In this document: piece by piece, positions 1 through 5,849 of the stretch | Layout of the letters: every line of letters begins with the position of its first letter | Position numbering within the stretch: position 1 is the stretch's first letter | From: Promethearchaeota archaeon | GTDB taxonomy: Archaea > Asgardarchaeota > Lokiarchaeia > Sigyniarchaeales > SOKP01 | Direction: 5' to 3' | Assembly (NCBI GenBank): GCA_019057355.1 | Contig: DXJM01000123.1 | Coordinates: forward strand, 1 to 8,912 | DNA length: 8,912 bases | Notes under the pieces: generated by a model | Databases searched by the model: none | What the model was told of the DNA's origin: nothing | What the model saw: only the letters and a program-made list of their open reading frames with translations | Position numbers and translations under genes: made by a program

Positions 1-1
1 A

Positions 2-1294
2 ATTTACATAATCTCAGGAGTTATTTTCGGCATTTTAATTTATGATATTATTCTCATAGTTTTAATAGCTCAATCCATGGTGTATTTATCATTATTTAAT
101 TTTATTAGTAGAGGTTTTTTAGGATTTGCATGTCTCTTGATTGCACGATATGATCAAAAATATATTGCTAAAAAAATTAAAGAAGAGAAATATCATGAAA
201 TAATGGTTGATGCATTTTGTTGGGGGATTCTTGGTTGTATCTTCTATGGAATTGGTGTTTTTCTTCTTTTAAAGGGATTAATAATTATACTTTATAATTT
301 GTTAGAAAGGAAAAACATTGCACATGATCTAAAGGATTCATTAAATCATTTCTCATCAAAAGCGGGATTTGTCATTATATTTTTGATTATATCTTATTAC
401 TTAAATACTCCACTTAAAATACAAGTCGGTTCACAAACAATCGAAGGTACCATCTTTCAATTAGGTATCTTTTATATTTTAGTCGTAGGAATTCTTATCT
501 TTTTAGGTATTATTATGTTGATAATTGATATGAAATGGAAGAAAAAAATTGAAGAAAAGAAAGAATTTCAAATTGGAGAGATATTTCCAGTCCTTATTAT
601 CGGGATAATTGGAGTTGCGAGTTTTGCAACCGGGATTTTTATTTTATTTAAAGGGATTATCTTGCTCATAATGGTGATTGTAAAACCAGAGAAAAAAATT
701 GAACCCAAGCGTGAAATAGAACAAAAAATCCCTGCACGACTTCAAGAAGAACCTTCATTGAAAGACCATATAACAATGGATAGTATCAAACCTATTTCAG
801 AGGAATTCCAGACTAGGATAGAACTTACGAAGCAAGAAACAAAAATGATAAAGGAACAGGTTCAAAAAACTGAAAAATTAAAAAAGGAACTGAAAAAGGC
901 ACCAACTCCTGATAAAGAATATGAATTAAAACTTCATGAATCTTTATTGCCTGTAAATGATGAGAAAGATAAAGAGTTAATCAAGGAATATTTTACCAAG
1001 ATATTTTCCGTTTTATCGAAAGATATCAAAAATGAAATAAAAAAATTAAAAATATCAAAAAAAGAAAAAAATGAATTATTAAAAGAAATCGCATTCTTAA
1101 CGAGAGAGGAGCAGGTAAAATATATCGAGGCAATCATATCCTTATATCAAGACATTCCGAAGAAATTGATAGAAAGAATTAGAAAGCTACCAAATGTCAA
1201 GCCAAAGCATTATGATCAGATAGTTGACCAATTAAAATATCTAGATTCTGAAGAACAATTGAAATTCATTCAGTTTTTAGAAGAAAATGCATGA
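2..1294 (+). CDS. Multi-pass membrane protein with duplicated TM module and charged cytosolic tail (5' partial)
   Basis: I do not recognise this family. The frame is open to the left edge: the 25 codons before the first visible ATG (nt 77) encode another hydrophobic helix (IYIISGVIFGILIYD...), so the true start lies outside the window. Counting the Met at nt 77 as residue 1, hydrophobic stretches lie near 3-23, 44-75, 96-109, 127-151 and 168-203. Residues 204-405 are a hydrophilic, Lys/Glu-rich tail, probably helical and coiled-coil-prone and likely cytosolic. Residues 13-80 and 139-206 look like copies of one unit: a K-rich loop, then GI(L/I)G, then G(V/I)F..L.KG(L/I)I. The tail ends in two similar helical segments, each carrying a core like FLTREEQVKYI or YLDSEEQLKFI. 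The stop overlaps the next gene (ATGA), so the two are probably cotranscribed. The gene is certain; its function is unknown. A scaffold or sensor passing a membrane signal to the adjacent DNA-binding protein is speculation. Confidence 0.85.
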   Translation: MYIISGVIFGILIYDIILIVLIAQSMVYLSLFNFISRGFLGFACLLIARYDQKYIAKKIKEEKYHEIMVDAFCWGILGCIFYGIGVFLLLKGLIIILYNLLERKNIAHDLKDSLNHFSSKAGFVIIFLIISYYLNTPLKIQVGSQTIEGTIFQLGIFYILVVGILIFLGIIMLIIDMKWKKKIEEKKEFQIGEIFPVLIIGIIGVASFATGIFILFKGIILLIMVIVKPEKKIEPKREIEQKIPARLQEEPSLKDHITMDSIKPISEEFQTRIELTKQETKMIKEQVQKTEKLKKELKKAPTPDKEYELKLHESLLPVNDEKDKELIKEYFTKIFSVLSKDIKNEIKKLKISKKEKNELLKEIAFLTREEQVKYIEAIISLYQDIPKKLIERIRKLPNVKPKHYDQIVDQLKYLDSEEQLKFIQFLEENA

Positions 1295-1303
1295 GAGGAG
1301 AGG
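1295..1303 (+). promoter_or_regulatory. Shine-Dalgarno site that selects ATG 1309
   Basis: The purine stretch GAGGAGAGG lies 5 nt before ATG 1309 and straddles the stop codon of the upstream membrane gene. It favours the second of two in-frame ATGs (1291 and 1309) and fits translation of a downstream cistron within one mRNA. Confidence 0.6.
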
Positions 1304-1308
1304 CAAAA

Positions 1309-2220
1309 ATGTCACTGGAGAGGAGACGAGAAACAGAAGAAATTAAAGAAAAAAAATCAATGGAAAGGAGTAGTTTTAGACATGATGATTTTACGCCATT
1401 AGAGGAAAAAACGTTAATAACTGAAGAAGTAGAAAAACAACAGGATGAAAATGTGGTCATTTTTGATGAATTAAATGAAATTGAAACCGATGTTCTTGAT
1501 ATAGCAAAAGAAGTGCTAAAACTTAAGCGATATGACTCTGAATTTGAGATAGTATCCGAAAAAGATAAGATCCAGAAATTTCCTATAATAGAAAAACTAT
1601 ATGCTCAATGTATCAGCAAATTATCATATAGAAAAGGGTATAGTAAGGAAGATATTTTTCTTGCTATTCGAGGATTAGAAGAAAAAAATTGGATTGTTAC
1701 AAGTGAAAGGAGGACAAAAATAGAAATATTGAGTAATGAAAAACTGATAAATATTCTCAATTTTATTAAAGAAAATCCAGGAATCCATGCTAGAGATGAA
1801 AAAGTCGAGAAAGAGTTGAATCTTAGCAGGACTCCTTTTTTAAAGCATATCATGACCTTAGAAAGGTTTAAACTCATAAGATCAAAAAAAATTGGGAAAA
1901 CTCTTCATTACTTTTTAGCAGATATTCCTGAAAATTATGATAAATTGAAAGTAATTTTCATTAACGACGTGATTCCTCAAATCTTAGAACAAATATTTAA
2001 AGATGAATTGATCACAATAACAAATTTAGGTGAAAATCTTGATATATACCCAGGTACAATACAATATCATGTAAAAAAGTTAACTGAACTTAATTTAATA
2101 AAAATTGCCAAGAATAATCAAACTGGTAAAAATATTTTCTTGGTAAATTTCGAATTATTGAAAAAATACAATGAATTTTTCAAGGAACCTGATTTTACCA
2201 GGCTCTTAGAAGGTATTTAA
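1309..2220 (+). CDS. Predicted transcriptional regulator with three winged-helix units
   Basis: This is a soluble 303-residue protein. Residues 1-60 are charged and probably disordered or coiled (MSLERRRETEEIKEKK...). Three winged-helix-like segments follow: about 95-142 (YSKEDIFLAIRGLEEKNWIV), 143-205 (LINILNFIKENPGIHARD, then a recognition-helix-like LSRTPFLKHIMTLERFKLI and a wing ending TLHYFLAD) and 218-282 (helix containing YPGTIQYHVKKLTELNLIKI, then a wing NQTGKNIFLVN). The last two have the ArsR/MarR-like pattern typical of archaeal tandem winged-helix regulators, so DNA binding is likely; targets are unknown. I chose ATG 1309 because a strong Shine-Dalgarno stretch (GAGGAGAGG, 1295-1303) lies 5 nt upstream. 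ATG 1291, which overlaps the previous stop as ATGA, would add six residues. Translational coupling to the upstream membrane protein suggests joint function. No ligand domain is visible. The fold call is fairly firm; the regulatory role is inferred. Confidence 0.8.
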   Translation: MSLERRRETEEIKEKKSMERSSFRHDDFTPLEEKTLITEEVEKQQDENVVIFDELNEIETDVLDIAKEVLKLKRYDSEFEIVSEKDKIQKFPIIEKLYAQCISKLSYRKGYSKEDIFLAIRGLEEKNWIVTSERRTKIEILSNEKLINILNFIKENPGIHARDEKVEKELNLSRTPFLKHIMTLERFKLIRSKKIGKTLHYFLADIPENYDKLKVIFINDVIPQILEQIFKDELITITNLGENLDIYPGTIQYHVKKLTELNLIKIAKNNQTGKNIFLVNFELLKKYNEFFKEPDFTRLLEGI

Positions 2221-2227
2221 TCCTCTA

Positions 2228-3112
2228 TTAATTTTGTGAGAATCTCGAGCTTATTTTAGGCAAAGCGTTGATCAATAAATCAATCATACTCTTCATGCCT
2301 TTTTTCATATCAGGGTGTAGTATATTTGAATTAAATAAATCGTATTTTGGATGAGATGGTAAATCTGAAACAGCTAAAATTGATGCAGATTTTATTCCAT
2401 ATAGTTTACTGAGTAAAAATAAAGTGGAATTTTCCATATCTATTCCTTGAACATTTATCGACTTTAAATTAGTTATAAATTCATCCGTTTCACAAAAAAG
2501 GGCATCTGTTGTCCAAAAGTCTGCAGTCTTGACTTGTTTCAAACCTCGAGAAGTCGCTTCATTTATTAAAACCTGTCTAAGATCTTCATCTGGTTCTGAA
2601 ATGAATATTTTTTTAGGACCCATGCTAAGATCTAATGATTGATGATGAGGATTTGTTATGGATTTAAGACGTTCAAGTTTATTTGAATGTTTTAAAAGAT
2701 ATTGAGGAGATGTACCATCCCCACAATAAGATATATTTGGAATTAGTAAGTCTCCTATTAAAATTTCACGATTTTGAGTTGAAATTCCCCCGCAAAAATC
2801 TACTCTGAGAATTATACTTGTTTTACATCTCTTTAAACATTCAACGGCTATCGCAGTATTTGGAGCACCCACTAACGATCGAATGATGCTTACCTTTATT
2901 CCGTTTAGAGTGCCATTATATACCCGCCCATTTACTTTTTTATACTGCAAATGAGAAAGGAAATATTTCATGATCATTTTCACAGCAGGTAGTATGACAA
3001 TATTGTTAACATTTGAAGGACTGGTTTCCAGAAATATCCGTACAATCTTTTCATCTATGCTCATGAATTTCAGACCAAAATTAACCAATTCATTCTTTAT
3101 CTTTTCAAACAT
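2228..3112 (-). CDS. Nucleoside phosphorylase-fold protein (PNP/uridine phosphorylase family), atypical phosphate site
   Basis: This 294-residue protein belongs to the PNP_UDP_1 (NP-I) family, which normally splits purine or pyrimidine nucleosides with phosphate in salvage. Family landmarks visible: VGAPNTAIAVECL (81-93, like GGPSTSIAVEEL of uridine phosphorylases), LRVDFCGGI (102-110, like RxGTxGG), IGDLLIP (119-125), GDGTSPQY (131-138), TTDALF (201-206), GIDMENSTLFLLSKLYG (223-239, with the nucleoside-binding Met-Glu pair M226-E227) and ILAVSD (245-250). D250 sits where purine phosphorylases keep their catalytic Asp. Oddities: the usual N-terminal GDPxR phosphate loop reads LPAVKM (41-46), and the phosphate-contacting Ser/Thr after the family Arg (R103) is Phe (F106). 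It may therefore bind phosphate differently, act as a nucleosidase, or have another substrate. It is single, divergent from taw1 with 92 bp between, and convergent with the winged-helix gene (7-bp gap). The fold is confident; the substrate is not. Confidence 0.85.
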   Translation of the reverse strand: MFEKIKNELVNFGLKFMSIDEKIVRIFLETSPSNVNNIVILPAVKMIMKYFLSHLQYKKVNGRVYNGTLNGIKVSIIRSLVGAPNTAIAVECLKRCKTSIILRVDFCGGISTQNREILIGDLLIPNISYCGDGTSPQYLLKHSNKLERLKSITNPHHQSLDLSMGPKKIFISEPDEDLRQVLINEATSRGLKQVKTADFWTTDALFCETDEFITNLKSINVQGIDMENSTLFLLSKLYGIKSASILAVSDLPSHPKYDLFNSNILHPDMKKGMKSMIDLLINALPKISSRFSQN

Positions 3113-3136
3113 GTATGAAGATCACTTTTAACTACC

Positions 3137-3146
3137 TTAAATAAAT
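3137..3146 (-). promoter_or_regulatory. TATA-like box for the phosphorylase-fold gene
   Basis: On the - strand this reads ATTTATTTAA, centred about 29 nt before the ATG at 3112. No Shine-Dalgarno sequence precedes that ATG. The spacing is what archaeal leaderless promoters show. Prediction is from sequence and spacing only. Confidence 0.45.
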
Positions 3147-3173
3147 CAAAACTTATATTTATTAATAGGTTTT

Positions 3174-3182
3174 TTTATTTAA
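3174..3182 (+). promoter_or_regulatory. TATA-like box for taw1
   Basis: TTTATTTAA is centred about 27 nt before the ATG at 3205, which has no Shine-Dalgarno sequence (AATAATAT-ATG), again suggesting a leaderless mRNA. A second AT-rich candidate (CTTATATTTATT, 3152-3163) lies 42-53 nt upstream and would give a short leader. The box lies within the same 92-bp divergent region as the phosphorylase promoter. Confidence 0.45.
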
Positions 3183-3204
3183 TTTCAATAAATAGTAATA
3201 ATAT

Positions 3205-4497
3205 ATGAGAAAGAACTTCATTGAGAATGGTAAAATAACAAACGAATTCGTTGAATCATACGTTAAAACGACCTATCGTATTGTAGGTAATAATAAACAT
3301 TCTGCTTTAAAACCTTGTCATTGGTTTGAACAACGATTGATGACAGGGAGGGAAAATCGTAATTGCTATAAAGGAGTTTTTGGAATTGAAAGTCATAGAT
3401 GCCTGCAAAATACCCCTTCTCTTCCTTTTTGTAACCATCAATGTGTCTTTTGCTGGAGAGATTTAGAAAGTGGAATGATAGGAAGTGATTTTATTGTTGA
3501 ACCCGATGAGCCTAAAGATATTGTTAATGAGTTGATCCGACACCAGCAAGACATTGTAGAAAATCATTTACCTTTGAGGAGATATGTCGAGAACTATGAT
3601 GTAATGATTGATCTCTTGTATTTCATGTTAAAAAATCCCGCCACGCAAAATATCGATACATTAGCCAAAAGAATGGAGTTAAGCAAAAAAGTTATTGATC
3701 GTGCTTTTAATTTATTAAAAAATCGTTATTTCATACAGCCCACGGATAATAGCCTTAAGAATTATGAATTAGATGGAGACATTAAATGTTGCATTGATTC
3801 AAGGGAGGAATTACAGGAGTTAATTGACCGAGAATTGACAACTCCAGAAGATATCATAAAAGCTCACCATGAAGCCATGAGCCCAAATCATGCTGCAATA
3901 TCTCTTGATGGAGAACCACTGCTCTATCCAAAAATAAGTGAATTTGTTCAAGAATTCAAGAATAGAAACATGAGCACCTTTATAGTGACAAATGGAACGT
4001 TGCCAAAAAAGTTAGAATCACTAGATTCATTACCATCTCAATTATATATCACATTGCCTGCATGCAATGAACAAATGTATAAGAAAATTAGTCGTCCGAT
4101 GATGAAAAATGGATGGGGGAGCCTCATGAGTTCATTAGAGATGTTGGATTCCTTATCTTGCAGAAAATTAATACGTTTAACTGCTATAAAAGAGCTAAAT
4201 ATTAATGAAAAACTGTTAGATGACTATGTTAAAATTGTTGAAAATGCAAATCCAAATTTCTTTGAAATCAAGGGATTTACATTACAAGCAAAAGCATTGC
4301 TGATAAAGGAGCGATTAAAATCCAAACTTTCAGTTCAAGACTTTTTTCCAGATTATCAATACTTAGAATCAATTGTAACGAGATTTGAAGAAATAAGTGG
4401 ATTTTCACTAATTTATAAAAATAGGGATAGTAGGGACTTTTTATTTGCTGTTAATTGGGATAAAGATAAAGACCCTAGATTGCCATCGCAGGTTTAA
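3205..4497 (+). CDS. taw1: tRNA 4-demethylwyosine synthase (Taw1/TYW1), radical SAM, with winged-helix-like insert
   Basis: This enzyme converts N1-methylguanosine-37 of tRNA-Phe plus pyruvate to 4-demethylwyosine, the tricyclic step of wyosine synthesis. The radical-SAM motif CNHQCVFCW gives C76, C80 and C83. A second set, C38 (PCHW), C54 (NCYKG) and C66 (HRCLQ), matches the extra [4Fe-4S] cluster of archaeal Taw1. K56 in CYK matches the lysine implicated in pyruvate binding. SLDGEPLLYP (233-242) is the GEP motif, and TFIVTNGTLP (258-267) and the region ending RPM (297-299) align with the family core. The protein has 430 residues against roughly 310-345 for archaeal Taw1. The excess is mostly residues about 124-213, which look like a winged helix (IDTLAKRM, then LSKKVIDRAFNLLKNRYFIQ). 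The C-terminal segment 352-392 lacks the usual VGxSR-like and NxPxHxE-like stretches. It has its own TATA-like box and no Shine-Dalgarno. Its stop codon overlaps that of apgM on the opposite strand. Family assignment is very sure; standard activity is likely but less so. Confidence 0.92.
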   Translation: MRKNFIENGKITNEFVESYVKTTYRIVGNNKHSALKPCHWFEQRLMTGRENRNCYKGVFGIESHRCLQNTPSLPFCNHQCVFCWRDLESGMIGSDFIVEPDEPKDIVNELIRHQQDIVENHLPLRRYVENYDVMIDLLYFMLKNPATQNIDTLAKRMELSKKVIDRAFNLLKNRYFIQPTDNSLKNYELDGDIKCCIDSREELQELIDRELTTPEDIIKAHHEAMSPNHAAISLDGEPLLYPKISEFVQEFKNRNMSTFIVTNGTLPKKLESLDSLPSQLYITLPACNEQMYKKISRPMMKNGWGSLMSSLEMLDSLSCRKLIRLTAIKELNINEKLLDDYVKIVENANPNFFEIKGFTLQAKALLIKERLKSKLSVQDFFPDYQYLESIVTRFEEISGFSLIYKNRDSRDFLFAVNWDKDKDPRLPSQV

Positions 4498-5720
4498 TCT
4501 AGCAGAATTCGCATGAATTCTTCTCCATTTTTGATGAGCCCATATTCTCCTTTTTTTCCTGATTGTTCTGAGAAATTTCGGGATAAATTTGATGTTTTTA
4601 TATTTGAGGGATCATAAATTGCAAATGGAACAGGATCTCTTGTATGGGTCCGAATTTTACAAGGCGTGGGATGATCTGGTAAAATAGCAATAACAAGATC
4701 ATCATTAAATTTGTTTTCGGCTTCAATAATTGGTTTTACGATATGATTATCAAAATCTTGAACGGCGATAAGTTTTTTCTGAATATCTCCAGCATGCGAC
4801 ATCTCATCTGCCGCTTCAACATGTAAAAATACATAATCATTTTTTTCAAGAAAGTTCAATGCAGCGGCCACCTTTCCTTCATAATTCGTATCAAGCAATC
4901 CCGTGGCCCCTTTCACTCTAATAGGTTCAAGCCCTGCTGCAATACCTAGCCCAAAGATTAAATCGACCGCAGATATAACAGCTCCTTTTAAACCAAATTT
5001 CTTCACAAAAGGTTCAATATTGGGCTTCTTACCAGCACCCCAGGGCCATAAATGAGTTGCAATTAACTTTCCTTCCTTCAAACGCTTTTTATTGATTTCA
5101 TGATTTATGAGTAATGTATTACTTGCTTCAATGAGCTCGTTTAAGTAATTGGCAGTCATTATTGCCTTTTTATCATCAAGATTGCTTGCCTTGACCAAAA
5201 AATCTTTATAATTCTTATCAAGCTGGTCATGTGGAGGAGTTAACTCGAGTTGTGCTGAAAAGTTATTTCCATCCAGTCTCAGAATGTGGCGATATTGAAC
5301 TCCTGGAAAAAAATCAACACCCTTATCTCTCATTTCATGTTGAAGCATTTCTATTAAAGGTCTTGCTTCTTCAGTAGAAATATGTCCTGAAGAATAATCC
5401 TTGATTAGTCCATCGCTAATGTTAATGAGATTGCATCTAAAAGCAATATCATTACTTTCTAATGGTACATTAGCGCTAAGAGCTTCTAAAGCCCCACGAC
5501 CCGTGAGGTCTCTCTCAGGAAGGTATCCCATAATACTCATGTTGCCTACTTCACTCCCAGGATGCATGTTTTCAGGAACCGTTTGTAGCATTCCCATTTT
5601 TCCGTGACTTGCGATCCAATCCATCGATTGAATATTTGCTGCCTCAAAAATGGTTTTATTTCCAAGGCTTTCAATTGGCCAATCCGCGGCACCATCACAT
5701 ACTAATATTACATATTTCAT
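4494..5720 (-). CDS. apgM: 2,3-bisphosphoglycerate-independent phosphoglycerate mutase, archaeal type
   Basis: This enzyme interconverts 3- and 2-phosphoglycerate in glycolysis/gluconeogenesis. It is a metal-dependent cytosolic member of the alkaline phosphatase superfamily, archaeal ApgM branch (COG3635-like). Visible motifs: LVCDGAADWP (6-15, metal ligand D9), HPGSEVGNMSIMGY (53-66, predicted phosphoacceptor S56), LTGRGALEA (72-80), AFRCNLI (93-99), HVEAADEMSHAGD (300-312, metal ligands D305 and H309), LPDHPTPC (347-354, D349 and H350) and THTRDPVPF (358-366, H359). At 408 residues it has the family's usual full length, and all expected metal ligands are present. The ATG at 5720 has no clear Shine-Dalgarno but has a TATA-like TTTTAAAA about 30 nt upstream. 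It converges on taw1, with stop codons overlapping, and diverges from the membrane-protein/EEP operon across a 129-bp gap. It is a housekeeping gene with no functional tie to its neighbours evident. Confidence 0.95.
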   Translation of the reverse strand: MKYVILVCDGAADWPIESLGNKTIFEAANIQSMDWIASHGKMGMLQTVPENMHPGSEVGNMSIMGYLPERDLTGRGALEALSANVPLESNDIAFRCNLINISDGLIKDYSSGHISTEEARPLIEMLQHEMRDKGVDFFPGVQYRHILRLDGNNFSAQLELTPPHDQLDKNYKDFLVKASNLDDKKAIMTANYLNELIEASNTLLINHEINKKRLKEGKLIATHLWPWGAGKKPNIEPFVKKFGLKGAVISAVDLIFGLGIAAGLEPIRVKGATGLLDTNYEGKVAAALNFLEKNDYVFLHVEAADEMSHAGDIQKKLIAVQDFDNHIVKPIIEAENKFNDDLVIAILPDHPTPCKIRTHTRDPVPFAIYDPSNIKTSNLSRNFSEQSGKKGEYGLIKNGEEFMRILLD

Positions 5721-5746
5721 GCTACAAAGATCTGAAATAACAATAC

Positions 5747-5754
5747 TTTTAAAA
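5747..5754 (-). promoter_or_regulatory. TATA-like box for apgM
   Basis: TTTTAAAA (self-complementary) is centred about 30 nt before the ATG at 5720, with AT-rich sequence where a BRE would lie. No Shine-Dalgarno precedes the gene, so a leaderless or near-leaderless mRNA is suggested. Confidence 0.4.
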
Positions 5755-5813
5755 TTTAATGTTCTTCTTGATTTTCTGCTGGTTTTTTCTGCTGATTTTT
5801 TAATTTTAAAATC

Positions 5814-5829
5814 TTAAATACTATAATAT
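5814..5829 (+). promoter_or_regulatory. AT-rich TATA candidate for the membrane protein/EEP operon
   Basis: TTAAATACTATAATAT lies 21-36 nt before the GTG at 5850. A second candidate, TTTTTATTAT (5831-5840), is about 29 nt before the alternative ATG at 5865. Which box is used would decide the start codon. The region 5721-5849 otherwise holds a T-rich stretch (5761-5806) with no recognisable element. Confidence 0.35.
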
Positions 5830-5849
5830 CTTTTTATTATCTTGATTAC

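Noticed and set aside
77..79. ATG at 77 as the start of the first gene
   Set aside because: The reading frame continues without a stop to base 2 and encodes a plausible transmembrane helix, and no Shine-Dalgarno or promoter fits before 77. The gene is more likely cut by the window edge.
934..1877. Minus-strand open frames (934-1137, 1266-1460, 1605-1877) beneath the membrane and winged-helix genes
   Set aside because: They lie inside well-supported plus-strand genes. Their Ser/Phe-rich translations are what the complement of Lys/Glu-rich coding gives, and none has a domain-like pattern.
3113..3204. Operator or inverted repeat in the divergent promoter region
   Set aside because: The sequence is simply AT-rich, with TATA-like stretches on both strands. 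I found no convincing dyad beyond what composition gives.
3574..3843. Reading the Taw1 insert as an intein or a fused separate gene
   Set aside because: There are no intein splice motifs (N-terminal Cys/Ser block or C-terminal His-Asn), the segment is only about 90 residues, and the flanking core continues in the same frame.
5401..5607. Plus-strand frame inside apgM, and a similar one at 8189-8377 inside the 7-TM gene
   Set aside because: They are antisense to conserved coding sequence, with no start signal and no recognisable protein pattern.
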